From NCBI GenBank assembly GCA_018398765.1, contig JAHBMJ010003506.1:43355-90233 (forward strand): DNA of 46,879 nucleotides, read 5' to 3'. Source of the stretch: Chromera velia. Lineage: Eukaryota; Sar; Chromeraceae. The notes below the pieces were generated by a model. It made no database searches. It worked only from the letters and a program-made list of their open reading frames with translations, and was not told the origin of the DNA. Positions 1-10,859 of the stretch are shown here, in pieces; positions within the stretch are counted from its first letter, which is position 1, and the number at the start of each line of letters is the position of its first letter. A program made the position numbers and the translations under genes.

Positions 1-881
1 AACCAACCAAAGCAAAGATAGATCGATCAGGAAGGAACGCTCTCCTTTCGAGAGCCTCCGAGTCCTGCCCCCCTCCCCCCTCTCCACGACCGTCTCCGTC
101 TCTGTCCGTCCGTTTTCGTTTCTTTCAACCGACTGACTCAAGCTCGTCTTCTTCATTTTCTCTCTTGTCCTTCTCGTGTTCCCTTTCCCTCCACTCACAT
201 GACCTCCTTCCGCTGCTCTCCTCTCCTTGTGGGTCCAAGTCTTCGCTTCGCCTGCCCTCTCCAGCTAGCCCTCTCTTCCTCCCTCTCCTATTCCCCCCAA
301 CCCCCTCCCCCCCTGCCACGACTTATTTATTTCATGCCACCTCCTCATCGCCTGTCCAGCTGCTCGTCCTCACGACCTCCCTCCGTTGTCCGCCTCTTGT
401 CCTGCATATATACGGGTAGATGATGTTAAAAAAGAAAGAGAGGGGGGGGGGGGGGGGGGAAGAAACTCGGGTTCATTCCGACTCTGTCTGGAAACGACCA
501 GCAGAAAATAGCCATGATGCTAATCTGATCTGCCCCGTATCTCACAGACGAGAGGAAACAGGGGGAAAGCCAACCAACCAGCCAACTAGGAGTCTGTCCG
601 GCCTTTCCATTTCTTCCTCCCTTCCTGTCAGCAGCCTCTCATCGAACCGCAGCTCCACAACGAAGAAAAGAGACAAGCCCCTCTTCCTTCCTTCTTTTCT
701 CTTCCCAAACAATGAAAAAAGCCCTCTTCCTTCCTTCTTTTTTCTTCCCAAACAATGAACAAAAAGTGGCAGAACTCACAGGGATTCAACAAGCGAGGAA
801 AGGCTCTAATAATTTGGTTGCTCAGCCAAACACACGCATAATGAATAAATGAATCACCCATTCCCTCCCTCCTTCACTGAC
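1..881. other. No gene resolved; 3' flank or last intron of the kinase gene
   Basis: The stretch is pyrimidine-rich on the plus strand, with runs such as G12 near 440 and a near-duplicate CCCTCTTCCTTCCTTCTTTT at about 678 and 721. On the minus strand it should hold the tail of the casein kinase gene or a long final intron. One possible terminal exon follows a TTTCCAG acceptor near 499 and would add four codons before TGA, but nothing supports it beyond phase. No other coding region is recognised. Confidence 0.4.
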
Positions 882-1114
882 GTAGTTGAGGATGGTCCAA
901 TCAAAGATGAAGTCGTACATGTACCCCTCTCGGAAGAAGAGGTCCTTGAACAAACGGCGGAGGTAGGCGTAGTCAGGCCGGTCCTCGAACCGCAAGGACC
1001 GGCAGTAGTTCAGGTAGGTCATGAACTCGACTGCACATGTACTCACAGATAGCATAGCCACACGAACAAACTTACACAGTCTCACTCAAGCATTCGCAAC
1101 AACACGCAGGCACA

Positions 1115-1166
<52 letters not shown>

Positions 1167-3035
1167 GAGAGGACAGGGACAGCGAGAGAGGTGCACTCAG
1201 TCAACGGGAGCTGCATGGGGGAAGAAGTCAATTCATGAAGGGAAGGACGTCAAAACTCGGCCGAGGGCTTCGCAGAAAAACGTGTGCCTCCCATTCTCCA
1301 CCATGATTTTTGCTTAGGCTTAACAAGCAAACAGAGCAGCAGCGGAGACTGACTGACGGACTGACTGACTGACAGGGGAAGTGTTTGCAGAGCAGTTCAA
1401 TCGGAGTGCTCATTTTCTTCTCCATGATTCTCTCGTACTTCTCCTTCTTTGTGTTTGCCTTCAGACCCTGCCAGGGCAGGCTGCCACGGTTGAAATACAT
1501 CAACACATACCTGCAGGAGCAGAACACAAATCACAAAGACAACACCCTTGCCTTTGTGCTTGTCTGTGCATAAACAGTCACAGGAATCTTTGTGAGAGGC
1601 CGAGGCACACATACTCGGTTCAACGCAGGAACAAACATACCTCCACACACATATCACAAAGCCCTAGAGCTGAAGGAAAAAGCAACGCCCGCCTGTGGCC
1701 AAACCACTCTTCCTCATAGAGTGCTTCCTTCCTTCCACCCCCACTGCCTCAACAGTCACTTTGTGAATCAGTCAGTCAGCCAGTCAGTCCTTCTTTCGAG
1801 GCATTCACTCACTCACCCAAGGCCTTCGAGGTCATCTCTTCGTGACTGTTCGATGCCAAGGTGGGTGTTGATCGACGCATACCTGCACCCTCAGTCACAC
1901 AGCACACATACGTACAGATAGACAGGTGAGCGAACAGGTTTGTTTCCTCTCGTGCGACCTCACCGCTCACGAGAGAGGGACAGTTGTGAGCGAGCGCTCA
2001 GAGAGCGACGGAGGAAGGCAGAGAGAACCGGAAAAAATCAGTGAGTGAGTGCGCGCGTGAATGAGTTGTCATCTCTCTCCCACAAAACCAACAAAAAACC
2101 CTTACACCAGGGCGCAAACGAAAGAAGGTCAAAGCACAACCTCCCCCACTTCTTTCCTTTCCTGACTGACCGTGCAGTTCCCGTCAGATTTTTGTTCTCC
2201 CTATAGGGGATGTGCTGTTGGGTCTTCGGGTCTCGGTACTTCTTTGCAAGGCCGAAATCGATGATGTACACGACCTGCACGACAGCAGGGAAAAAGAGAA
2301 AGGAAAGAAGAAAATAAAATAAAAGACTATCCAACCTGTCTGACTGTGTAACTGGGGATCGGGTTGAAGGGAAGGAGGAGCACCTCTCAGAGGACCTTTC
2401 CTTCTCATCATACATACATTTGTCGTGTGACCTTCCTTGCTTCCTTCCTTCCTCACCCCTTTCCTGTGGCGCCTCCCTCCCTGACTGTGCAGCTCTCTGA
2501 CGCCCCCCCCCGCCATAGACCACGGAGCCTCCAATGGCACCCCCACAAGACCGCACACAAGCAATCCCCTCGTAGACTCACATACAGACAGACAGACCCA
2601 CAGGAAAGCCCAGCCACCCACCTGTGCCCGCTTGCCGAGTCCGATCAGGAAGTTGTCCGGTTTGATGTCTCTGTGGATGAAATTCTTCGCGTGGATGTAC
2701 TCAATCCGGTTCAGCTGTACACACACACACACACACACAGAGGGAGGCAGGAAGAGAACATGTTTGCCTTTTCCTTTGGTTCTTCAGATCCAGAGACAAG
2801 CTATTCATATTTCTTTTTTTTCGCTTTCTTCCTTTTTCCACGTAGGCCACGACAATAAATTCCCTGACAGACAGACGGGTAGGTGCAGCCTGATGATGAT
2901 CAGTCAAGCGCTAAGCGAAGAGCTGTCTACTGTGCAACAAACAAACAGACTATATTGCAGTGCGAAAGAACGTATCTCGGATAGGCTGTATGGTTTCTTT
3001 CACAGACAGACAAACCGACCGACCGACACACACAG

Positions 3036-3070
<35 letters not shown>

Positions 3071-4791
3071 CGCACACACACACACACGCGCGCGCGCACA
3101 CACACACACACACAGAGGCAAACAAAGACACCTCCCGGCCGACTTCTCCACCCAGACAGAAAATGCATGAAAAAGAGAGGAAGGAACACACAGACAAACA
3201 GACGGGTCGAAATCACCACGAGACCAGACACAAGGCACATGCATGCGCACACGCGAAGAGACACCACTCCGGAGGGCCGAGCGGGAACAAAAAGTGGAAC
3301 AAGTGACAGCACAAGAGAACAGGGAGGGGTGCTGTGCTTGCGGGGTAAGCAGTACCACACATGCATGCGTTGAGAGCCAGGGAGGGAGGGAAAAAGCGCT
3401 GGCAGACGGGCAACAAGGTGCCCCGGGCTTTGCTTCTCCCACAGGAAAATTGAAAAGAAAAGCAGTCAAGGAGGGTACTCGACATAGAAGCTCAAAGTAC
3501 CGTCAAAAAATATCGGAGCAGAGAAGTGTGAGTCTCACACAGAGGAGCAGAGCGACAGGGAGCTTTCCTTTCTTCCTGTCTCAAAAAAAAAGACTGTCAG
3601 AAAGTCTACTGCTGCACAATTACCGTTGGTACATCTCCTCTCCGAATCCCACAGACACACACGCACACAACTTCACAAACAGCGAAGGCAAAAGAGACAG
3701 AAGACAAAGCAAACATAGTCATCGACCGGTCTGTCTTCTTGCGACAAATAATGGGGCCCAACCCCCCCTTCAAGAATGTATATAAACGGACCCACTCGCT
3801 ACACCAAGTACAATACAAGTCTGTCTGTCTCTAGCGACAAAGAAAGCTGACGTACGTACCATCTGGTCTGCCAACATGAGGACGGTCTTGAGGGAGAATT
3901 TCCGGTTGCAGAAGGTGAACAAGTCCTCCAAGGAGGGCCCCAGGAGGTCAATCACCATCACGTTGTAGTCCCCTTCGATGCCGTACCAGTGCACCGAGGG
4001 AATTCCGACTGCAGAGACGAAGAAAGAGCAGGAGACAAGAAACAAGAGCAGAGACTGCAAAGTGACAAGTGGAGTAAACAGGGTGCCTCGTCTGCCCAGA
4101 AAAGGATGATACAACGCTTTGCGCTGGTGAAGAACTCATAAAGCACAAACGTTACGTCCACAAAGATGAGGGAAGCTGCTCTGACAGTTCTTCTGTCCAC
4201 TACTTTCTTGCTGTGTTGTACACAAGAGAGTGACTGACCGCCCCCTGCAAGAATTTTGTAGAGCTTGCTCTCGTATAGAAGCTGTGGGTGCTTGGTCTTG
4301 ATTGACTCCTGCACAAAAGACAAACAGTGGAGACACATGGGGTCACATGAAGCTGGTAGAAGCCCCTGAAAACCACCTTAATTTCTCGCTCGACGAACAG
4401 AGGCAGACTGATGCTGAACAATTCAAGAACATCCAGTGACGGAAGGAAAATCTGTTGGAACAGCAGATCACATGGGAAGGCAAACCTGCCAGAACTGCTC
4501 TACTGCCTCCTTTCATCACTTCTTCACCTTTCTCTCTGCACGTTCAGGTGAGACTTATCGACAGACTGATTGACTCACCAGCTTGACCGCAACTTCCTCG
4601 AGAGTGACGACATTCGTCCCTGCAGATAGATCAATATTCACAGTCAAACCAGGCGGTTTTCTGGAACTTGCTGCTTCAAACGGACAAAAACCCTCCAAAG
4701 AAGCTCTACACTCACCAAGGTAAATGTCACCAAAGGACCCACTACCGATTTTCCGGCCGAGCCGGAATTTCCCTCCCACACGCACTTCCAT
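882..4791 (-). CDS. CK1: Casein kinase 1 (CK1 delta/epsilon-like Ser/Thr kinase), 9 exons, C-terminal tail not found
   Basis: A monomeric protein Ser/Thr kinase of the CK1 family. I read nine exons on the minus strand: 4791-4716, 4619-4579, 4308-4239, 4008-3860, 2714-2622, 2274-2171, 1882-1817, 1510-1374 and 1030-882. All junctions are GT-AG, the phases agree, and the total is 885 nt, exactly 295 codons. Every landmark falls at its CK1-delta residue number: Gly loop [10 protein letters not shown] (15-24), catalytic Lys38 in VAVKL, Glu52, HRDIKPDNF with Asp128, and DFG Asp149. The CK1 signatures [17 protein letters not shown] and FDWTILNY follow, so the fold is complete. The ATG at 4791 starts the typical CK1 N-terminus. 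The tail after FDWTILNY is unresolved; a strong GTCAGT donor at 881-876 suggests at least one more exon. Introns carry CA and GA microsatellites. Family assignment is firm; the subtype is inferred. Confidence 0.93.
1109..1170. repeat. (CA)n(GA)n microsatellite in a kinase intron
   Basis: A CA run followed by a GA run lies in the intron between kinase exons 8 and 9. Confidence 0.9.
2719..2741. repeat. (CA)n microsatellite next to kinase exon 5
   Basis: The CA run starts a few bases from the acceptor of exon 5. On the gene strand it is a TG run within the 3' end of the intron, replacing most of the usual pyrimidine tract. Confidence 0.85.
3028..3117. repeat. Compound CA/GA/CG microsatellite in a kinase intron
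   Basis: Alternating (CA)n, (GA)n, (CA)n, (CG)n and (CA)n blocks lie inside the 1.1-kb intron between kinase exons 4 and 5. Confidence 0.9.
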
Positions 4792-6172
4792 TGATCAGTC
4801 GATTGAGTTGTGGGCGGTCGTTCAATCAGGTCTCTTTTTCTCTCGCGTTTGCTTCCTCCAAGCTTGCTTCTCGGCTTCACACACAAACAAACAGGGATCT
4901 CTTCCGTTTCGGCAGCGCGCGCAGACTCGACAGGCAGGAGAGGGTGGAGACAATTACGTGTTTTCTTCGATCACGCTAGCTCTGCTCGTACAGATCGATG
5001 TATGACTCTGCCAGTATGGGGGGCCCCGTAAAGTTCAAGACGCGCCTTATAGCTCATGCGCAAGCATATTACAGGAGGGTAATTTTTTTTATCGCTTTTC
5101 AGGATGCACTAACGCTAGGCCATACCGACAATGAACACTAGCGTACATATTCCTACCACAGAGAGGTCCAAAAGGTTCAAATATCATGAACGTCAAACAG
5201 TCAGAAACGGTTACAGTCTGTGTGGATGCACTGTCTCTGCATGCATGAACATACAGGGAAAAAACCCACCAAACATACAAACAGAGGCTCCACCCGGCTT
5301 TTTAGAGTTGTGTGGGGGACTATCTGCCTGCAGGGATACACATGTATGCATAAAGTCCAAAATCGCTCGGAGAGCAGTACCAGTCTGTGCATGCACAGCT
5401 GCTTTCGTTGCCTACCTATCCCATTCCTCACTGCACTGTAGCAGCCCGAGCCACAGATCTTTGCAGTTATGACTGAAAAAAATGGTCCCCTGCCTGGCTG
5501 TGTGGTGTGAGCATGCAGTTGACAGAGGAGACGGACATGCTGCTTTGGCTCATCTAAATCTGTTTGTTTGAGTGTCTGACTGTTGACTTCTTGTGGTATG
5601 GACCCCATGTGTTCTGAAGTACTCTTGTCACACTTTCATTTGCCATGGTGATTGATTGGTGCGACAGAGAATACATACCCACACGAAGCATCGCTACTTT
5701 CAAACAGAACACATGCAAACATATATGCATGCAGATAGACCGTTCAATGCATCCAAGTCAAAAATTAATCAAAACAGTTAGATGGCCCCGAAGAGCAGTG
5801 TTGCGGTTATCCCGCAGCGTTCATTCTCGGTATGGCCTCGCGGTAGCTCCGTTAGTGCAGTCTTAAATTTGAGGGGCACTTACGATAATTACTTCAATGC
5901 AAATCGACGCAATCATGCACTTTTCCATGCATGATCTGACGCAAGCAAGCTTGCGAACGGCCCCGGAAAGCAAGAAAAATGAGAACTGCACGATTGACGC
6001 ACGCCGGCCAGCCGACCGGGCGGTCGCGCCGATCCCCCCCCCCCGCGGGAAAAGCCGCGGAACCCCCCCTTCCCCAGGAAAAAAGCGTGGGGGTTTGCTC
6101 TGACGCACGCATGGCGCAAATTCAGCCTTTCCGCGGTCGCTTTCCAGGGCCGCCCATCTGACGCATGCATGC
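4792..6172. other. Intergenic region upstream of the kinase and the small membrane-protein gene
   Basis: No coding region is supported. The stretch contains a TGCATGCATG motif at about 5238, an imperfect inverted repeat pair (5104-5136 and 5819-5860) and a GC-rich block at 5990-6130 with C9 and C7 runs. It should contain the promoter of the kinase gene (start 4791, minus) and the 5' region of the plus-strand gene at 6173. Confidence 0.5.
5104..5860. repeat. Imperfect inverted repeat pair, possibly ends of a short DNA element
   Basis: The left arm 5104-5136 is matched in reverse complement by 5819-5860. They share TGCACTAACG and an AGGCCATACCGA block followed by AATGAAC, with a short insertion in the right arm. 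The 680 bp between them has no recognisable gene. A MITE-like element is possible, but I see no clear target duplication. Confidence 0.4.
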
Positions 6173-9100
6173 ATGGCAACGGGTTCACGCTTTTCTGAAC
6201 TATTTGGGCGGGATCTTTCCGGAGCCTTTTCTTGGCGAAAGAAGTTGAGACATAGGGTGTCAGTCGTTCCGTCTGCGCACATGCAGGAAGGCCAAGCCGC
6301 GGAGCGGGCCGGGGGTAAGCCGTCGCATACATCCTGGGCCGCAGGTGAATTCGATTAACCGCTGCGCGCGCATTCGATTCAGTGCCGCGCCGCGCGAATT
6401 TCAGCTCCGTCAAAATTATTTGACTTCATTGATTACTTCAGGCAACATCTGTTGGACTCTGCGTATGCTCCAGACTCACAGACTTCCCATAAAGAGCTCT
6501 GAAGGAAGAAAGCCGCCACACTCACTACTCTACTCCATTACTGCGGTTAACAGGAAGGCTCTTCTCTTGAACTCATCTTCATCTGCTGATTTGATTCTTC
6601 AAACATGTTGTCTAGTAACATATCTTCTTCCTCAGCCACTCCTCTGCGATTTACTGATGATGACCCTCCACAGCATCATCAGATCGCCGATGGCTACGCA
6701 TACCTGAAGCTCACCAAGATGTGGGCAGAAGGTTATATGACCTTGACTAGTCTCGAGAAGCTGTACAAGGTCTTGCATATTTCTTCTTTTGCTGCTAGAG
6801 ACGATGCTCTCCATAGTCGGATTGAAGAGCTTGCTTCGACGACTGAGGGAGCTGTTCCCCAGAGGATCAGTGGAGAGCAAGACGCAGCATTCAAAAAGCG
6901 TCTCCAGGACTGGGCCATCAAGTTCTTGTCTGTACTGGCAGGAGAGCAGGCACTTCTCCCGGAGGATGCACAGAAGGAGACGGCCTGGAAGACGTTTGAG
7001 AATTTTGATGTCCTCGTGAAGGCGCTCCCTGTGGATCTGTCTCTGAGAGAGACCAAGGCGGCCTACACTGAGCTTCAGAAGGACTTGAAGGCCAGATCCA
7101 TCGCTCCTTCGGACTGGGTGAGTGGATTCAAGTTCTGGGATCTCCATCCCGATGACACAAACTTTAAGGCGCTGGCACGTACGAAGAAGAAGAAGGTGAT
7201 TGCAGCGGCAGGGACTGAACCGGTGGCTCCGAGGTACTCTTGGGCGTACCAGAGGGAGATCATTGTGGAGGCACTTCCGACTCTAGACGCGCGCCATACT
7301 TGGAATGAGTGGGTGGCGTCTATGAAGAACGGCGTCCTCCGGATTGTCTCTTCGGTCACCAAGAAGGTAATCGAAATCTCCAAGCACCAGAAGCAGTTCC
7401 TCTCCCCTACAGCCGGTGGCACAGCTTCCTCTAGCTCTGCCAAGTCACTGGAGTCACTCTTGGACTCTACCAGAACCGATGGGGATCCAGACTTCGACCG
7501 AATGGACCTAGAGCAGGCCCGTCACTTAGCCAACGTCTCCCAAAACTATAGGAACGGTGTTACCACTACAATAAATGGAGATCGAAGCAGAACGAGAGGG
7601 ATGGCAACAAACGAACTGGAGGGGGGAAACAGAAGGGTGATTTTAAAGGCGGCTCGCAAGGCTAGCCTATCCACCCTGAGAATAAAGCCCAGGATGTACC
7701 CTCTGCTCCCGTCTCCAGCCAGCAGCTGTCTCTCACCGATGCACACATGAAGCGATTAGCGACTACCATATTGAAGATTCAGCAGGAGAGACAGGACTCT
7801 GATGAGAAAAAGAAGACAAGTGAGAGACCGAAGAAGGAGAGAGTAAGGTTTGCAATGACTACTTGTGACATGAAGACATATGAAATCATGCGCAGGGGTG
7901 ATGTAGATATGGTCTTCCCCAACTCTGATGGTTCATTTGGCATCTACGATGTCTACAGGTATAATCCTTTCTCTGAGAGGAATGTATTCACATCTGAGTC
8001 TGCACCTCTTTTGCATTAGTGTGGGGAGGGGGAAGAGAATACAGAATCTACAGAAGAAGTCGAGCAGGCAGGCAGACTGACTGAAATAAAAACAGAAAGC
8101 TCTGCTTCCCTTTCTTCGAATTTTGATAAAGAAGCATTCATAGGCTGATTTGCTTAGTTTCTCTGAATGAGTCACTGCCTGGTTTCTTTCTTTCCTTTTG
8201 TTATTCCAGTATTGTGAAGCGCTGAAAGGCATCAGACAGGCAGGACGAAAGAGGCAGACTGGAGATAGGTAGACTTAAAGAGGCAGACCGGAGTGAACTG
8301 ATCTTGTGATGTCTAGCCCTCTGCCTTGTTTTTGTGATGTTTAGCCCTCTGCCTTCCTGCATTCCTTTTGTGTTCCTCTTTCTTATCGAGACTGGCCTAC
8401 AAGGGAAAACAAGAAAGGGCTTCATTGGCTCAAACAGTTAGAGCAAACGGCTGTGTTGACTTAGTTTCGCTTCCATTTCTCCCTTTGCATAGAAATGAAA
8501 TCGAGGGGGGGAGTTGAGACATAGGGTGTCAGTCGTTCCGTCTGCGTACATGCAGGAAGGCCAAGCCACGGGGCGGGCCGGGGGCAAGCCGTCGCATGCG
8601 CCTTGGGCCGTAGGTGAATTCGATTAACCGCCGCGCGCGCATTCGATTCAGTGCTGCGCCGCGCAAATTTCAGCTCCGTCGAAATCATTTGACTTCATTG
8701 ATTACTTCAGGCAACATCTGTTGGACTCTGCGTATGCTCCAGACTCACAGACTTCCCATAAAGAGCTCTGAAGGAAGAAAGCCGCCACACTCACTACTCT
8801 ACTCCATTACTAAAGACCTGGGGTATTTTTGTTTTGTAAGTGCTCCCCGTTTCGCTTTCTGGGGTCACAGTCTGCGTGCATGCCGCGTATTGCCAAGACA
8901 AAAACATTTTAAAGGGCAGTTGTTCAAAAAAAAAGTTGAATCCGAGCTTGCAAGATGTTTCAGACTACATATAGCTGCATTGAGAGGTGGAGACCTGACT
9001 TCCCAAGCCTGATAGTCCGGATCCTTCGATGGCACTTTCATCGTTGCATTAATCGAAATCAGTCTCTGTATCGTGAATAACTGTTGTTATATTGGTATCG

Positions 9101-9523
9101 ATATTACGCCAGTATAACAACTTATATCCACCCAAGGGCTGAGCTTACTTCCCCCTAACTACGCGGCCTATGCGGCATATGGGATCCCTCTGCAGGGAGC
9201 AGAAGAGGAGGAAGGCTGTTGCAAAAGACTTTCCAAGTGCTGCTGCATGGCAAGATCATTGAAGAGCCAAATGTGCTTTTACATCGTGCTCGCATATATC
9301 TGTATGGTACTTAGCTCCATTTAGACGTTTACGTCATTTTTTTTTTTACTACTTCGACCCGTCCGATCGGTTTAACTTCGTAATTGCTGGTCCCGTGCTC
9401 TTATCTGTAGGTTTGACGGTGATCGTCATATCATGCGTTATGCGCTGTCGCCTGTATCAGTATGAGTATGACGATGATGAAGAGGTCGGATGTTATACAC
9501 CTCTAGGATGCTGTGATAACTAG
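6173..9523 (+). CDS. Small Cys-rich single-pass membrane protein gene, first exon split by an LTR element
   Basis: Best supported are the last two exons, 9137-9301 and 9411-9523 (GTATGG donor, CTGTAG acceptor). Joined, they encode a Cys cluster (CCKRLSKCCC), a roughly 20-residue membrane span built from FYIVLAYI plus CLTVIVISCVM, and a short acidic, Cys-containing tail ending in TAG. Upstream, exon 8871-8986 links in phase through G|GTGGAG to the CCCAAG acceptor at 9136. The first exon would start at ATG 6173, just after GCATGCATGC, run to 6242, and resume at 8817-8835 before a GTAAGT donor. The LTR element plus one copy of its 5-bp target duplication separates the two halves. All joins are in phase and give 160 codons. 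I recognise no family. The 3' exons are fairly convincing; the 5' half and the interruption are inferences. With the element in place the first exon is broken, so this allele may be dead or start elsewhere. Confidence 0.42.
6238..6242 (+). repeat. Target-site duplication AAAGA, left copy
   Basis: AAAGA directly precedes the left LTR and recurs directly after the right LTR at 8812-8816. A 5-bp duplication is typical of retroviral-type integrases. Confidence 0.8.
6243..6542 (+). repeat. Left LTR (300 bp)
   Basis: Aligned without gaps to 8512-8811, it differs at 14 positions. All 14 are transitions, and all lie in the first 180 bp. Confidence 0.88.
6605..8019 (+). pseudogene. Gag-like protein, interrupted by one frameshift and one stop
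   Basis: The ATG at 6605 opens a frame of about 315 meaningful codons. It is a helical, charged protein with no enzyme motif, including MWAEGYMTLTSLEKLYKVL near the N-terminus and WNEWVASMKNGVLRIV near residue 240. Near 7550-7570 the coding sense moves to another frame, which reads a basic Gly-rich stretch (GNKRTGGGKQKGDFKGG), a TAG at 7663-7665, then an open tail ending at 8019. Position inside the LTRs and the basic C-terminus support a nucleocapsid/Gag role by inference; no canonical zinc knuckle is visible. The frameshift could be a programmed slip, but the stop behind it argues for decay. Confidence 0.6.
8512..8811 (+). repeat. Right LTR (300 bp)
   Basis: Same length as the left LTR; preceded by the purine tract at 8503-8511 and followed by AAAGA at 8812-8816. 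Confidence 0.88.
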
Positions 9524-9590
9524 TCGGTCTCACTGTCATCATATAAATAGACGCACTGAGAGTGGACAGAAAGCTAGGAACATATAGGGG

Positions 9591-9881
9591 ACATGGGATC
9601 CTGGAGATGCCCTTTCAAGAAACAAGGAGCACACAGGGGACATGGGATCCTGGAGATGCCCTTTCAAGAAATAAGGGGCACACAGGGGATATGGGATCCG
9701 AAAGATGCCCTTTCAAGAAATAAGGGGCACACAGGGAACATGGGATTCTGGAGTGTCCTGGAGATGCCCTTTCAAGAAACAAGGGGTACACAGGGGATAT
9801 GAGATCCTGAAAATACCCTTTCAAGAAACAAGGGGCACACAGGGGATATAAGATCCTGGAAATACCCTTTCAAGAAACAAG
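9591..9881 (+). repeat. 49-bp tandem repeat, about 6 copies
   Basis: The unit contains GATGCCCTTTCAAGAAA and AAGGGGCACACAGGGGA. Copies are slightly diverged, and one holds a short internal insertion (GGAGTGTCCT). The array lies just 3' of the stop codon of the small membrane-protein gene. Confidence 0.92.
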
Positions 9882-10083
9882 TTTGTGGGCTAACTCTTTC
9901 AAAGTCCACGTACCTGTTAGTCGATCAGCTCCTTTATTTTGTCTACCAAATTAAATTTGACCAAAGGATAAAACACGCATGCAGTCCGTCACTCTGGCCT
10001 CTGTCTGCCTGATTCAGACTGTCAGTGCAGAGGTTAGTACCGTGAGTAAAGCCCGCGTGATCACCCTTATGACCAGTTTTTTC

Positions 10084-10689
10084 TTGCTTTCTTTCTTTCA
10101 TTCTTTTTTTCTTTTTTTCTTTCTTTCTTTCTTTTTTTTTTTTTCTTTCTTTCTTTCTTTCTTTCTTTCTGTTTGTCTGTCTGTCTGTCTATCTGTCTGT
10201 CTGAAGAAGAAACATAGAGCTTGTCTGTCTGTCTATCTGTCTGTCTGTCTGTCTGTCTGTCTATCATAAAGAAAAGGAGGGAGAAAAAGAAGAAACATAT
10301 AGTCTGTCTGTCCGTCGGTCGGTCGGTCGGTCGGTCGGTCTGTCTGTCTGTCTGTCGGTCGGTCGGTCGGTCGGTCTGTCTCTCAAGCTCCTCCAAGTCC
10401 TTCAACATGCTTGTTAATAAAAGGTAAACAATTGGACTGGAATTTCCTAGCTCTGCCTTACGAGTAGGCTGACGGATCAGCCAATTTCGCTTCAGTATCA
10501 GGACTCGCAAATGAGGCACAGCCTCTGCATTGACTGCAGATACCAAGTGTTTCATCCCCTCCAACCATACCCCCTCCGACCTCACATCGTTCCCCTCATG
10601 TCTGTCTGTTTGTCTGTGTGAAGAAGAAGAAGAAACATATAGTCTGTCTGTTTGTATAGTCTGTTTGTCTGTCTATCTGTCTGTTTGTA

Positions 10690-10736
<47 letters not shown>

Positions 10737-10782
10737 TATGTTCACGAAGAAAAAGAGGGAGAAGAAGAAGAAATATATATTA

Positions 10783-10848
<66 letters not shown>

Positions 10849-10853
10849 GCCAA
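10084..10853 (+). repeat. Compound satellite: (TTTC)n, (TCTG)n, (TCGG)n with an AAGAAGAAACATATAG spacer
   Basis: Long (TCTG)n arrays, interrupted by (TCGG)n at 10315-10375, alternate with a purine-rich spacer that ends in GAAGAAACATATAG before the next TCTG run (about 10205, 10270, 10620 and 10745). The same spacer-plus-TCTG unit reappears downstream of the reverse-transcriptase element. Confidence 0.9.
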
Positions 10854-10859
10854 GAGATC

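Larger units (their letters stand above)
6243..8811 (+). mobile_element. Non-autonomous (gag-only) LTR retrotransposon, 2.57 kb
   Basis: Two direct repeats of exactly 300 bp (6243-6542 and 8512-8811) bracket 1,969 bp. The element starts AGT and ends ACT, short inverted termini, and is flanked by AAAGA on both sides. A polypurine tract, GAGGGGGGG at 8503-8511, abuts the right LTR as expected for plus-strand priming. The interior holds one gag-like reading frame and no protease, integrase or reverse transcriptase, matching the known TR-GAG/TRIM-like class that depends on another element for mobility. No TGG-type primer site follows the left LTR. Confidence 0.85.

Noticed and set aside
2632-3485. 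Long frames on both strands inside the kinase introns
   Set aside because: They follow CA/GA microsatellites and lie between well-defined kinase exons; no conserved domain.
8423-8460. tRNA gene suggested by GGCTCAAACAGTTAGAGC
   Set aside because: Only a D-arm-like segment is seen; no acceptor stem, anticodon arm or T loop can be drawn around it.
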